A stretch of 64,000 nt of DNA from HGM12998 sp900756495 (GTDB lineage Bacteria; Bacillota; Clostridia; Oscillospirales; Oscillospiraceae): positions 1 to 64,000 of the forward strand of contig CAUEFI010000009.1 in the NCBI GenBank assembly GCA_958477305.1. Reading direction: 5' to 3'. The translations under genes were made by a program, and so were the position numbers. The notes below the pieces were generated by a model. It searched no databases and was not told the origin of the DNA. It worked only from the letters and a program-made list of their open reading frames with translations. This document shows positions 8,377-17,504 of the stretch, piece by piece (positions within the stretch are counted from its first letter, which is position 1; the number at the start of each line of letters is the position of its first letter).

Positions 8377-9509
8377 AACTGAAAGCACTGATTGAGAAGC
8401 GCAATGCCCTGATGGACGAGATGGACGGACTGTTCCAGACATGTGAGGGAGAGGAAAGCCGGGCCTTCAGCGAAGAGGAGGCCGCACGGTTCAACGAGCT
8501 GGAGAGCGAGATCCGCAGTTTGGACGTCACCATCTCCGCCGCCGAGGCGCGTGAACGGATGGAGCGCCGGGAGGCGAATGGCGAGCCTGACGCCAATATG
8601 GAGCAGCGGGCGCTGGATGAGAAAAACTTCCTCGCCTTCTGCCGTGGTGAAACCCGTGCCCTGGACGTGGCAAATAACGGGGCTATTATCCCCGCGCACA
8701 TTGCCAACAAAATAATTGAGACAGTTAAGGAACTATCCCCCATCTACAGCATGTGCACGATCTATAACGTGGGCGGAGATTTGATCTTCCCCGTATATGA
8801 TGAGACCTCCAGCTCTATCAGCGCAGCTTACGTGGAAGACCTGACCGAACTGACCGAAGGGACCGGCAAGTTTACTTCCGTCAAGTTGGAGAACTTTATT
8901 GTCGGCTGTCTGGCGAAGGTCTCCAAGTCCCTGATGAACCGGACGGACTTTGATTTGCTGTCTTTCCTTGTGCGAAAGGTGGCGCAGGCTATTGCGGAGT
9001 TCCTGGAGAAGGAGCTGGTTGTCGGTACGGCAAGCAAGATGGCGGGCGTGACCGCCACGGGCAACGGTATCACAGCTGCAGCTTCCACGGCTGTCACGGC
9101 AGACGAACTGATCGACCTGCAGATGACGGTGCCCGAGGTCTATCAGGGCAATGCCGTGTGGCTGATGCACAAGGACACGCTGAAGGCCATCCGCAAGCTA
9201 AAGGACAGCGACGGCAACTATTTGCTCAACCGAGACCTGACCGCCGCGTTCGGCTGGTCCCTGCTGGGCAAACGGGTGTACATCACCGAGTCTATGCCTA
9301 AGATGGAGGCCGGGAAAAAGGCTGTAGTTTACGGCGATATATCCGGCCTCTATGTGAAACTGGCCCAGGGTGTAGAGCTTCAGGTGCTTATGGAGAAGTA
9401 CGCCACCCAGCACGCCGTCGGCGTTGTGGGCTATGTGGAGTGCGATTCTGATATCGTAGAACCCCAGAAGCTGGCGGCCCTGACCATGAAAGCGGCTTCC
9501 TCCGGCTGA
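8373..9509 (+). CDS. Major capsid protein, HK97 fold
   Basis: A 378-residue protein starting MKLKALIEKRNALMDEM behind AGGAGGAAAG. The first roughly 100 residues form a charged helical delta/scaffold domain; cleavage by the neighbouring protease would be expected near residues 95 to 105. The rest has the HK97 capsid layout, with the VSKSLMNRTDFDLLSFL spine region and NAVWLMHKDTL. Its stop overlaps the next ATG as ATGA. Confidence 0.92.
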   Translation: MKLKALIEKRNALMDEMDGLFQTCEGEESRAFSEEEAARFNELESEIRSLDVTISAAEARERMERREANGEPDANMEQRALDEKNFLAFCRGETRALDVANNGAIIPAHIANKIIETVKELSPIYSMCTIYNVGGDLIFPVYDETSSSISAAYVEDLTELTEGTGKFTSVKLENFIVGCLAKVSKSLMNRTDFDLLSFLVRKVAQAIAEFLEKELVVGTASKMAGVTATGNGITAAASTAVTADELIDLQMTVPEVYQGNAVWLMHKDTLKAIRKLKDSDGNYLLNRDLTAAFGWSLLGKRVYITESMPKMEAGKKAVVYGDISGLYVKLAQGVELQVLMEKYATQHAVGVVGYVECDSDIVEPQKLAALTMKAASSG

Positions 9510-9667
9510 TGAAGACAGTTAGGGCGCTTGTGAGTTTTGCGGGCGCGGTAAGCATGGCCCCTGGAGAGGTGCGGCAGGTCAGCGATGAGCTGGCCGCCGA
9601 CCTGATTCAGGCGGGGTATGCGGAGCTCGTAGAGCAGAAACAGCAAGGACGCAAGAGGGGGAAGTAG
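9509..9667 (+). CDS. Small head-region protein
   Basis: A 52-residue protein (MKTVRALVSFAGAVSMAPGE) coupled to the capsid gene by an ATGA overlap. It has a short beta-rich N-terminus and a helical SDELAADLIQAGYAELVE segment, ending in a basic tail. Proteins of this size and pattern between capsid and connector genes are common in Clostridia siphophages; their role is unknown. Confidence 0.55.
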   Translation: MKTVRALVSFAGAVSMAPGEVRQVSDELAADLIQAGYAELVEQKQQGRKRGK

Positions 9668-9670
9668 CCC

Positions 9671-9958
9671 ATGGTATTCAGCGAATTAAGAACGTCGGAC
9701 CTGATGGCTCACGCTGTGGTATCGGAGGAGGATGTTGACTACAGTCTTCTGCCGGACTACCTGGAATCCGCCAAGAGCTATGTTTTGGGATATACAGGCC
9801 TGACAGAGGCGCAGGCGGATGAAAAGCCGGAGCTCGCCGTTGCTGCGCTGGTCGTGGCTGCCGACCTTGTGAAGAACAAGGAGGCCACGGTGGACAACAG
9901 CAGGGCCAATGAGGTGCTGGACTCCTTCCTGGGGATGCACCGCATGAACCTGCTATGA
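9671..9958 (+). CDS. Head-tail connector protein, gp6-like
   Basis: A 95-residue helical protein. The SLLPDYLESAKSYVLGYTGL segment and the PELAVAALVVAADLVKNKE helix match the gp6-like adaptor that docks on the portal and begins the neck. Position right after the capsid gene agrees. Start ATG behind AGGGGGAAG. No unusual features. Confidence 0.75.
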   Translation: MVFSELRTSDLMAHAVVSEEDVDYSLLPDYLESAKSYVLGYTGLTEAQADEKPELAVAALVVAADLVKNKEATVDNSRANEVLDSFLGMHRMNLL

Positions 9959-9967
9959 GGTGAGGGC

Positions 9968-10318
9968 ATGGCAAGAAGCGCACGGGCAGGGGAACGGAGG
10001 ACGCTGATCCGGGTCGTTGCCCCAGTTGGAGGCGTGAATGAAAACGGATTCCCCAATGAGGGTACGGCAGAGGTGCTGACAAAGTGGTGCAAGTGGGTGA
10101 ACGCCCACGGGAGCGAGGTCTATGACGCCAGGCAGGCCGGGGTAATCGAGCCCGCAACCCTGACCATGCGGTATACGGATAAAATTACCCCATCCTGTGA
10201 GATTTACCGGGGCAAGGCCCCGGAGCCCTACGAGGTAGTCAGCGTTAACGATGTAGAAGACCGCCATATCTGGCTGGAAGTGAAGGTCCAGAGAAAGGCG
10301 GTGTCCCGTGACGCTTAA
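9968..10318 (+). CDS. Head closure / head-tail adaptor protein
   Basis: A 116-residue beta-rich protein starting MARSARAGERRTLIRVV behind GAGGTGAGGGC. The pattern, with a W-x-x-W-(V/A)-x-(V/I) strand (KWCKWVNAHGSEVYDARQ) followed by ATLTMRY and a YEVVSVNDVED segment, fits SPP1 gp16-like head closure proteins. It seals the portal channel after packaging. It overlaps the next gene by 11 bases. Confidence 0.7.
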   Translation: MARSARAGERRTLIRVVAPVGGVNENGFPNEGTAEVLTKWCKWVNAHGSEVYDARQAGVIEPATLTMRYTDKITPSCEIYRGKAPEPYEVVSVNDVEDRHIWLEVKVQRKAVSRDA

Positions 10319-10643
10319 CCAGAAGATCATAGCAGCACTGTCAGGATTTGGGAATCCGGTGGTTCCCAAGCTGTACACTGGTAAGGAGAGAGTCTACTAT
10401 ACGTTCAACTATACCCTGAGGCCTTTCCAGTTTGCAGACAACTATCCGGTATGGTACAAAGCCCTGGTTCAGGTTCATTTTTTCTGCCCGTTGACCTTCG
10501 ACAGTGTGGCGCGGCAGACAGAGACGGCACAGGCACTTGCAGGTGCAGGCTTTACATGGCCGGAGGTTATCGACGTATCGGATAAAGAGATACAGCACCT
10601 GGTATTTGAGTGCGAAACAATTGCAGAAAGGATGGAATCATAA
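10308..10643 (+). CDS. Probable tail terminator / tail completion protein
   Basis: A 111-residue protein between the head closure and the tail-tube genes, where the tail terminator normally lies. Visible features are YYTFNYTLRPFQFAD, VQVHFFCP and a C-terminal HLVFECETIAERME. The fold assignment is from position and size. The HK97 gp10-like gene usually found just before it is absent here and appears further on (11774). Confidence 0.55.
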   Translation: MTLNQKIIAALSGFGNPVVPKLYTGKERVYYTFNYTLRPFQFADNYPVWYKALVQVHFFCPLTFDSVARQTETAQALAGAGFTWPEVIDVSDKEIQHLVFECETIAERMES

Positions 10644-11269
10644 TGGCAACGAGAGCAAAGGCGGCCGGATATCACGGCTGCGAGGGCGTAAAATTTGCGC
10701 CAAAAGAAACGGAAGGCTACGGAACCCCTGTGGCGCTGCCCTACGCCAAGGGCATCAACCCTTCGGCGCTGCTGGACGCGGTGGAGCAGTATGCCGACAA
10801 CCGGCTCCTGTTCCGGATCCCCAGCGACAAGGGGTACGAAGGGGAGTTCAGTACCACGGCCCCCGACGCTGAATTTGAGAAAATGGCCGGCTTCGCCATG
10901 GAGGGGGCAAACGGCCTGATCCGGACCAACGTAGCCGCCTATGTGCGCGGTGCGCTTTACTATGAGTTTATTGAGCGCGACGCCGACGGCAAGCCCTCCA
11001 AGGTGAAGGTGTGGATGTACGAGGTGGAAGTTGGCAAGGGCTCCGAGACTTACAGCACCGACACGGAGAACATTGAGCTGGGCACCTACGCCTATCCGTT
11101 CCGGGCCTATGGGACACCCGTGATGGACGATGAGGGGACGAATGAGTACCTGGACGATAACGGCATGGGAAGGACCGCCTATATGTATGTGGCCCGCCCC
11201 AGCGACACCGGGTATGCCACCTTTGGCGACACGGTTCCTGTGCCCAAGCTGGCTGCCTCCGGCGGCTGA
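10643..11269 (+). CDS. Major tail tube protein, phi13 type
   Basis: A 208-residue protein starting MATRAKAAGYHG behind GAAAGGATGG. The layout is that of phi13-family major tail proteins: KGINPSALLDAVEQYADN near residue 35, a central Y-x-x-EFSTTAPDAEFEKM, YYEFIERDADG, and a C-terminal YPFRAYGTP. Hexamers stack to form the tail tube. No C-terminal Ig-like extension is seen. Confidence 0.82.
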   Translation: MATRAKAAGYHGCEGVKFAPKETEGYGTPVALPYAKGINPSALLDAVEQYADNRLLFRIPSDKGYEGEFSTTAPDAEFEKMAGFAMEGANGLIRTNVAAYVRGALYYEFIERDADGKPSKVKVWMYEVEVGKGSETYSTDTENIELGTYAYPFRAYGTPVMDDEGTNEYLDDNGMGRTAYMYVARPSDTGYATFGDTVPVPKLAASGG

Positions 11270-11271
11270 TC

Positions 11272-11769
11272 ATGAGAATGGAGATGGAAATTGGAGGGGT
11301 CCGGTTCAGGCTGGATCCCTCCGCCGTCTCAGCTATCCGGTATCGGGCGCAGTATGGGGAGAGCACGGTTAACGACCTCCCTGCCGCTGCGACACCCAAG
11401 GAGGCGGAGGGGCGGCTGCTGCGTATGTGTCACCTGATGATAGTGGAGGCAGATAGGCCGGAGCTGCTGGACTTCGCCCGGCTGGCACGGAGGGACAGCG
11501 CATTCCGGCAAAAGGCGCTGAAGGCCCGGAGAGCGCTGCTTGCCGTGGATCCTCTGGCCCCGCGCCGGAATGGGGAGAAAGAGAAGTTTGATGAGTACAA
11601 CATCCTTGCCCTCATGGCTGCCGCAGGGGTGGACATGCAGCTGATCTATGAACTGCCAATCATGCACATTGTGTCTACCATCGGGCGGCTGTCCGACATG
11701 AGAGACACCGGGAAAAAGACGCGCCGCCTGCTGACGGAGAAGGAAATGGCGCAGTTGTATCCGAGGTGA
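11272..11769 (+). CDS. Probable tail assembly chaperone
   Basis: A 165-residue, mostly helical, charged protein directly after the tail tube gene, the usual place of the tail assembly chaperone that guides polymerisation around the tape measure protein. It starts MRMEMEIGGVRFRLDPSAV. The expected second, frameshifted partner is not evident; the next gene is a gp10-like protein in another frame. The call is by position and composition. Confidence 0.55.
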   Translation: MRMEMEIGGVRFRLDPSAVSAIRYRAQYGESTVNDLPAAATPKEAEGRLLRMCHLMIVEADRPELLDFARLARRDSAFRQKALKARRALLAVDPLAPRRNGEKEKFDEYNILALMAAAGVDMQLIYELPIMHIVSTIGRLSDMRDTGKKTRRLLTEKEMAQLYPR

Positions 11770-11773
11770 CCAT

Positions 11774-12148
11774 ATGGCCGAGACAGTTCCCATTGAGGAA
11801 TTTGGACTTTACCTGACTGATTTGTGCGAAAAAGAAGCCATGAATGCAGAAGGGACCCTTGACGAGGTGCTGACTAAGCGGGCGTTGGAGCTGAAAAAGC
11901 GGCTCAACACAGGCAAAAAAAGCGGCGGAAAGACTCCGGAGGACACGGGAGAGTATGCAAAAGGCTGGAGGGTCAGAACGAAGACCAGAAACCACGAGAA
12001 GGTCAAGGAAATCTACAATGCCAACCGGCCAGACCTAACTTATATCCTGGAATACGGAAACGGGCACCAGCCAGCGCAGCCCCATATTGTTCCTGCGTTG
12101 GACGCCGAGATAGACCAAATTATGGATGAGTTGCTTTCGAGATTGTGA
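11774..12148 (+). CDS. HK97 gp10-like neck protein, displaced
   Basis: A 124-residue protein with the hallmark order of HK97 gp10: a helical N-terminus, then TPEDTGEYAKGWRVRT, then a Y-x-x-E-(Y)-G-x-x-x-x-x-x-x-PH pattern (YILEYGNGHQPAQPH) and a C-terminal helix. In most HK97-type phages this gene sits between head closure and tail terminator. Here it lies between the chaperone and the tape measure gene. The family call is fairly firm. Confidence 0.7.
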   Translation: MAETVPIEEFGLYLTDLCEKEAMNAEGTLDEVLTKRALELKKRLNTGKKSGGKTPEDTGEYAKGWRVRTKTRNHEKVKEIYNANRPDLTYILEYGNGHQPAQPHIVPALDAEIDQIMDELLSRL

Positions 12149-12158
12149 GGTGCGGTAA

Positions 12159-15100
12159 TTGTCCTTAAATGCCAGGTATACGAAAGGTATAACAATTGAA
12201 ATTGGTGGAAACGCGACAAAGCTGAAAACGGCCCTTGACACAGCCAACCGCGCTATCCGCACCACTCAGTCTGAATTGGATGCCCTAAAAAACTCTCTGA
12301 AGCTGGAGTGGGACGCCTCTAAATTCCAGAGAGCGCAGGAATTGGCGAAGCGGGCCTTAGAGCAGACAGAGCAGAAGGCGGATACTCTGCGGAAAGCGCT
12401 CAAAGCGATGGGGGACACTTCATCGTTTACCGACACACAAAGAGAGCAGTATGAAGCCATACGGCGGGAACTGAGCTATGTAGAGGTAGCGGCTGAAAAG
12501 GCCGGGGAGGAGCTGAAAAGCCTTAACAATCTCCGCTTGGATCAGCTGAAAGAGTCCATTTCTGAAGCCGGCCGGAGCCTGGACAGCATCGGGAATAAGC
12601 TCACGGTTGGGCTGACCGCGCCCCTGGCGGCCGCCGGGGCAGCGTCGGTGAAGTACGCCAGCGACACGGAAGAGGCTGTGAACAAGGTTGAAGTGGCCTT
12701 TGAGTACGCAGCTGAGGGAGTCAAAAGCTGGTCAGACACCACTTTGACCTCCTATGGCCTGGCCAAGGGGACGGCGCTGGACATGGCGGCCCTGTTTGGC
12801 GATATGGCGACCTCAATGGGATACAGCCGCGCCGAGGCGGCGGAGATGTCCAAAAGCCTTGTCGGTCTGGCTGCCGACCTTGCGTCGTTTAAGAATATCT
12901 CCATTGATGAGGCGTCAACAGCGCTGAAGAGCATTTTTACCGGCGAGACGGAGAGCCTGAAAAATCTGGGTGTGGTCATGACGCAGACCAACCTTGAGGC
13001 CTACGCTATGGCAGAGGGGGTTGAGACCGCCTACAAGGACATGGATCAGGCCCAGCAGGTGGCAGTCCGGTATCAATATGTCCTGAGCCAGACGAAGAAC
13101 GCGCAGGGGGATTTTGCGCGGACCTCAGACAGTACGGCCAACCAGCTCCGCATTCTGCAGGAGTCCCTGAAAGAAGCGGCGGCCACGCTGGGGAGTGAAC
13201 TGCTGCCTGTTGTTACGCCCATCATCGCACAGATTAATGAGCTCATCCAGAGTTTCAACAATCTGGATGAGGGGACCCGGAAAGCAGTTGTCCAGGCGGG
13301 GCTGTTTGTGGCGGCCCTGGGCCCCATGATGAAGCTGACCGGGGGCGTGACACAGGCTGTCTCTGCCGGGATTACTGTCTATCAATCCCTGAAGACGGCG
13401 CTGAATGCGGCTGCAACCGCACAGGCCGGGCTCAATACCGTTATGAACGCCAACCCCGTTGGAGCGGTGGTGACGGCGGTCGGGACTCTGGTGGCAGTGC
13501 TGGGCACTTTGGCATTGACCACTGCGCTGACTACAGAGCGGACGAATGAATTTGTAGACAGCTTAAAGGAATCCCAAAAGCTATACGAAGAGACCAGCGC
13601 CAGTATCCGCCAACAGGGGCAGGACATGACGGCTATGGTGGCGGCGCTTGATGGACTGATAGCGGAAGAAGAGAAGACGGAAGCCTCCAAGGCGGCCATT
13701 CTGGACATTGTGGATCAGCTTAACAAGGCGGTTCCGGGTTTGTCTTTGGCCTACGATGAGCAGACCGAATCGCTTAATATGACCACTGAGGCCCTGATTG
13801 CAGCGGCAGAGGCGCAGGTGTTATACCAACAGGCCCAGGAAGATGCCCGGCGGTATGCTGAACTGCAAATAGAGCAGGAGCAAATCACCGTTGAGTTGGC
13901 GGAGGCACAGCGGGAGTACAGCAAGGCTGTGGAAGAGGGGGCTGCGCGGACCGGGCATGTGTCCCAGGCTCAGGTTGACTGGCGTGATGCCATAAATGAA
14001 TTAACTGCCGCTCAAGAGGCGAATGCCGCTGAAATGGAGCGGCTGCGCGGCCAAATTGATAAGACGGTAGCCGCACAGAACCGCTTGAATGCCGGGCTTG
14101 AGCAGGCTGCAAATACAACAGATTCCGTTACAGAAAGTCTGAATGGCCTGACAACTGTATTGGAAAAAGTAGAGGGTAGCTATGAAATTCTGACCAAAGC
14201 GCAGAAGGAGTGCGACAACAGCGGCAGCTTGTCTTTGGATACATTGCGGTCCTTGGCAGAGAAGTACCCGGAGCTGACTAAGTATCTGGTTGCCACTGCC
14301 GACGGCTATGTACTTGCCGAGGGGGCCCTGGAGGATTATATGGCGGCCCAGCAAGCGGAGTATCAGCTTGCCTTTGACAACGCCGCGGCCGCAGCTCAGA
14401 CGATTGTGGATGCGGAGGCGGATAAGCTGAGCGCCATCGGCGCAACAACTACTGCAGTAAAAGACCAGGTGAAAGCCCTGGCAGAACTATACCAGAGCAT
14501 GGGGGCAAATGCGGAAAACGAAGCCGAGGCAGCCAGTTACTACGCAAAAGGGAATGCGTATCAGGATGCATACAATGAGCTTCTTCAGGCGGAACAGAGC
14601 TACAACAACTATGAGCGAGCCGCCGCCATGCTTGGGCGGGACTATGGCAGCAACACATCTGGGAAGGGCGGCAGTTCTTCCGGGACCGCCTCGAAAGAGA
14701 AGACGCAGGCCGAGCGCGATCTGGAGGCCTACGAAGAGGCGGTCGAGGAGCTGGATCACCTGCGGGCCATGGATGAAATCAGTGAGGAAGACTATTACCG
14801 GCGGAAGGCCGCTCTGGGAGAAAAGTACCTGACGGAGAACCTGGAGCAGCGCCGGGCTCTGGATGAAGAGCTGCACGAGTGGCAGAAGGGGGCCTATGAC
14901 CGTGTGCTCTCCGCCCTGGAGGAAGCGCTGGAGCGGGAGAAGATCACCACAGGGGAGTATCTGTCGGAGCTGCTGCGGCTCCGGGACGAACATCTGGAAG
15001 AGGGATCTGACGCCTGGGAGGACGCGACCCGGAAGCACCAGGAGGAAATGCAGCGCATCAACCAGGAGGCCTATTCTGAAGAGCTGGCGGATCTGGAGTA

Positions 15101-16292
15101 TTTTCAGGACATGGGGCTTGTTACAGAAGAAGAGTATTACCGCGCTCTTGCGCAGCTCCGGGATAAGTTCCTGGAGGAGGATAGCGAGGCATGGCGGGCG
15201 GCCAACGTGAAGATCTACAACTATCAGGTGAAGCGGCAGGAGGAAGCCCTGGCCGCCGCCCAAAAGGCCTACGAGGCCCAGATTGACGCACTGGAGAAGG
15301 CCTACAATGAGCGCCTGGAGGAGCTGAAGGACGCGCTGGAGGCGGAGAAGGACGCCCTGGAGGACGCTTACAAAGAGCAGAAGGAAGCCGCCAAGGCCGC
15401 CTATGAGGAGAAAAAAGCCGCGATTCAGGCAGAGCTGGCCCTGGAGAAGGAGCGGCTGAACGCTGTTATTGACGGCATCGACGCTGAGATTCAGGCCCGG
15501 AAGGAGCTGCGGGAGGATGAGGAGCAGGACGGCGCCATTGAAAAGGCGCGGAAGCGGCTGGAGGCTGCCCAGGAGCAGCTGGCTTACGCCCGCACCGATG
15601 AAGACCGGGCAGAGTGGGAGAAAGAGGTGGTCCGGCTCCAGGAGGCCCTGCAGGAGGCTGTCCAGGATAAGGAGGACACGGCCTTCTACCGGGAGAAGGA
15701 GGCCGAAAAGGAGGCCGTCAAGGAGCAGATAACGGCCGCTGAGGACGCTGCCAAAGAGCAGCAGGAGCAGGCGTCCAGGGACTATGAGGCGGCGCTGGAG
15801 AGGCTGGAGGACGATTACGAGGCGGCGCTGGAGCAGGCCCAGGCAAAGTATGAGGAGGCGCTGAAAGCCGCCGAACGGGCGTATCAGGACGCCGTATCCA
15901 ATGTGGGCGGCGGAGGAGGCTCCTCCGGAAGCGGAGGGGCGGGCGGCGGCCGGGTGTACAGCGACGAGGTTATCGCCATAGCAAAGGCAAACGATGTAGA
16001 CCGCGATGTGGCGTATGCCATGTGGTACACCAACGAGAAGTACAAGGACGACCCGGACTATGTACCTTACTCCGACGGTGGCTACAGCGAGCGCGCGGCG
16101 GAAGAGGCCTCCGCCCTGGGGGAGATGGTGGGGGCGGTGGCGGCCGGCGCCGCACGGGCCATCACCAGGGAGATCTCCAATGTGACCAACAACACCAACA
16201 GCGCCAGCGTGACTATCAACGAGGCGCGGGCGCTGACCGAGGGCGAGATTGAGCGGTCGGTCAAAAAGGCGCTGGACGCAATGGACCGGTAG
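12159..16292 (+). CDS. Tail tape measure protein
   Basis: A 1377-residue protein, TTG start (MSLNARYTKGITIEIGG) behind GTGAGGTGCGG. Residues 1 to 130 are coiled coil. The TP901-type tape measure core follows (IGNKLTVGLTAPLAAAGAAS, then SFKNISIDEASTALKSIFTG). A hydrophobic stretch lies near residues 420 to 450 (NPVGAVVTAVGTLVAVLG). Very long charged coiled coils rich in Glu, Ala and Lys occupy about 850 to 1250, ending in a Gly-rich linker (GGGGGSSGSGGAGGG). Its length sets the tail length, roughly 200 nm at about 0.15 nm per residue. No muralytic domain is seen. Confidence 0.92.
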   Translation: MSLNARYTKGITIEIGGNATKLKTALDTANRAIRTTQSELDALKNSLKLEWDASKFQRAQELAKRALEQTEQKADTLRKALKAMGDTSSFTDTQREQYEAIRRELSYVEVAAEKAGEELKSLNNLRLDQLKESISEAGRSLDSIGNKLTVGLTAPLAAAGAASVKYASDTEEAVNKVEVAFEYAAEGVKSWSDTTLTSYGLAKGTALDMAALFGDMATSMGYSRAEAAEMSKSLVGLAADLASFKNISIDEASTALKSIFTGETESLKNLGVVMTQTNLEAYAMAEGVETAYKDMDQAQQVAVRYQYVLSQTKNAQGDFARTSDSTANQLRILQESLKEAAATLGSELLPVVTPIIAQINELIQSFNNLDEGTRKAVVQAGLFVAALGPMMKLTGGVTQAVSAGITVYQSLKTALNAAATAQAGLNTVMNANPVGAVVTAVGTLVAVLGTLALTTALTTERTNEFVDSLKESQKLYEETSASIRQQGQDMTAMVAALDGLIAEEEKTEASKAAILDIVDQLNKAVPGLSLAYDEQTESLNMTTEALIAAAEAQVLYQQAQEDARRYAELQIEQEQITVELAEAQREYSKAVEEGAARTGHVSQAQVDWRDAINELTAAQEANAAEMERLRGQIDKTVAAQNRLNAGLEQAANTTDSVTESLNGLTTVLEKVEGSYEILTKAQKECDNSGSLSLDTLRSLAEKYPELTKYLVATADGYVLAEGALEDYMAAQQAEYQLAFDNAAAAAQTIVDAEADKLSAIGATTTAVKDQVKALAELYQSMGANAENEAEAASYYAKGNAYQDAYNELLQAEQSYNNYERAAAMLGRDYGSNTSGKGGSSSGTASKEKTQAERDLEAYEEAVEELDHLRAMDEISEEDYYRRKAALGEKYLTENLEQRRALDEELHEWQKGAYDRVLSALEEALEREKITTGEYLSELLRLRDEHLEEGSDAWEDATRKHQEEMQRINQEAYSEELADLEYFQDMGLVTEEEYYRALAQLRDKFLEEDSEAWRAANVKIYNYQVKRQEEALAAAQKAYEAQIDALEKAYNERLEELKDALEAEKDALEDAYKEQKEAAKAAYEEKKAAIQAELALEKERLNAVIDGIDAEIQARKELREDEEQDGAIEKARKRLEAAQEQLAYARTDEDRAEWEKEVVRLQEALQEAVQDKEDTAFYREKEAEKEAVKEQITAAEDAAKEQQEQASRDYEAALERLEDDYEAALEQAQAKYEEALKAAERAYQDAVSNVGGGGGSSGSGGAGGGRVYSDEVIAIAKANDVDRDVAYAMWYTNEKYKDDPDYVPYSDGGYSERAAEEASALGEMVGAVAAGAARAITREISNVTNNTNSASVTINEARALTEGEIERSVKKALDAMDR

Positions 16293-16303
16293 GAGGCGGA
16301 GCA

Positions 16304-17176
16304 ATGAGACGCGCAGCATGGGTATCGGACAACGGGTGGACCGTGGCCTTTGACGCCAAGGGGCCCTTTTATCTCACTGAGCTTACCTCCACCCTGGGGG
16401 CCACGGCGGAGACCTCCCGCGCACCGAGGCAGGACGGCGTGACCACCTGGCACACGGCACTGGACGCCCGGACGGTCAACCTCACCGGGGGCATGTGGAT
16501 CTTCGGCGACCGGCTCCACCCGGCAAAGGCGGAGTACGACCGGCAGCGGGCCTACCTGCACCAGGCGTTCGCGCCCAACCGCTGGGGGACCCTGACCTAC
16601 TACAAGGAGGATGAGGCGGTACAGGTGCGCTGCCGCCCCATTGCCACCCCGACGATTGGATCGCCTGCTGGGACGTACTCCACCATTGATATTACCTTTA
16701 CCACAGATTCCCCCTATTGGGAGAGCGCGGAGGAGATAGTGGAGACGCTGGGCGTGATTACCCGGCTGTGGCATTTTACGTGGACGCCCATCAAAGAGCC
16801 CATGGGCGCCTTCAGCCCGTACGCAACCGGAAGCAATCCAACAGGGGTGGATATCTATCCCATCATAGAGGTCTACACCACCAGCCAGTATGTCACCGTG
16901 TCCAACCTGGACACCGGGGAGTTTGTGACCATTGAGCACGCTATCGCCGAGGGACAGAAGCTGGTTATCGACATGCAGGACGTGACCGCCATCCTGTGGG
17001 AGCGGGACGAATCCGGGGACTATCATGAGAAAGAAGACGTGAGCCACTGGATGAGCCTGGACTCCACCCCGTGGTGCCTGAAGCCCGGCGGCAGCCGCAT
17101 CACCATCAGCAACGAGGCCCCCGAGGACACGCCAGTGGCCTACGTGAGGTACAGGATTCCAAGCCTGGGCGTATAA
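16304..17176 (+). CDS. Distal tail protein (Dit-type, siphovirus tail family)
   Basis: A 290-residue protein after the tape measure gene. The N-terminal half (LTSTLGATAETSRAPRQDG, then RYR-like RAYLHQAFAPNRWGTL) and the ITFTTDSPYWES strand are typical of the Dit hub family. The C-terminal half is a galectin-like domain (YPIIEVYTTSQYVTVSNLD). Dit connects the tail tube to the baseplate. The stop lies next to the terminator of the convergent toxin-antitoxin pair. Confidence 0.78.
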   Translation: MRRAAWVSDNGWTVAFDAKGPFYLTELTSTLGATAETSRAPRQDGVTTWHTALDARTVNLTGGMWIFGDRLHPAKAEYDRQRAYLHQAFAPNRWGTLTYYKEDEAVQVRCRPIATPTIGSPAGTYSTIDITFTTDSPYWESAEEIVETLGVITRLWHFTWTPIKEPMGAFSPYATGSNPTGVDIYPIIEVYTTSQYVTVSNLDTGEFVTIEHAIAEGQKLVIDMQDVTAILWERDESGDYHEKEDVSHWMSLDSTPWCLKPGGSRITISNEAPEDTPVAYVRYRIPSLGV

Positions 17177-17203
17177 AAAACCGCCCCGGACGATCCGGGG
17201 CGG
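17175..17203 (-). terminator. Terminator of the toxin-antitoxin transcript
   Basis: A 9-base GC stem (CCGCCCCGG / CCGGGGCGG, loop ACGAT) lies at 17181 to 17203. Read on the minus strand it is followed by six T; on the plus strand no T-run follows. So it ends the minus transcript and would leave the tail operon readable, although the hairpin lies between two tail genes. Confidence 0.75.
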
Positions 17204-17208
17204 CATAA

Positions 17209-17493
17209 TCAGCGGGAAAGCTTGTAAAGCATATACTGGTTGAGGCTGACGCCCTCAATTTCAGCCTGCTCCTTTAATTCCTTATGCAGGCTGCGCGGAA
17301 TGCGGAGGACAAGCTTTCCGCTGTACTCTTCAAGGCGGTTCTTAAACTCCTCCAGGGTGACGGAAGATTCATCATTGATGGCATCTGCCTCGGCGAGGCT
17401 GGCTGCTTCCTCCGGGGTTAGCTCCTCCGGCGTTCTGGCATTGATTTCGGAAAAACGCCGCTCAATTTCGGCGGCAGATAACTTTTGTTTCAT
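17209..17493 (-). CDS. RHH antitoxin of a RelE-type pair
   Basis: A 94-residue acidic protein. Residues about 58 to 94 (KLVLRIPRSLHKELKEQAEI, then EGVSLNQYMLYKL) form a ribbon-helix-helix DNA-binding motif of the kind found at the C-terminus of HicB-like antitoxins. The acidic N-terminal part (LTPEEAASLAEADAINDE) would wrap the toxin. Start ATG behind CTAGGAGGGG. It is downstream of the toxin by 11 bases, the reversed toxin-first order. It would repress the shared promoter by binding the repeats at 17774. Confidence 0.75.
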   Translation of the reverse strand: MKQKLSAAEIERRFSEINARTPEELTPEEAASLAEADAINDESSVTLEEFKNRLEEYSGKLVLRIPRSLHKELKEQAEIEGVSLNQYMLYKLSR

Positions 17494-17504
17494 AGCGACC
17501 CCTC

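Noticed and set aside
14487..16319. A 610-codon minus-strand frame under the tape measure gene
   Set aside because: It is the mirror of a Glu/Ala/Leu-rich coiled coil, which reads as Leu/Gly-rich on the other strand. No ribosome site or known domain.
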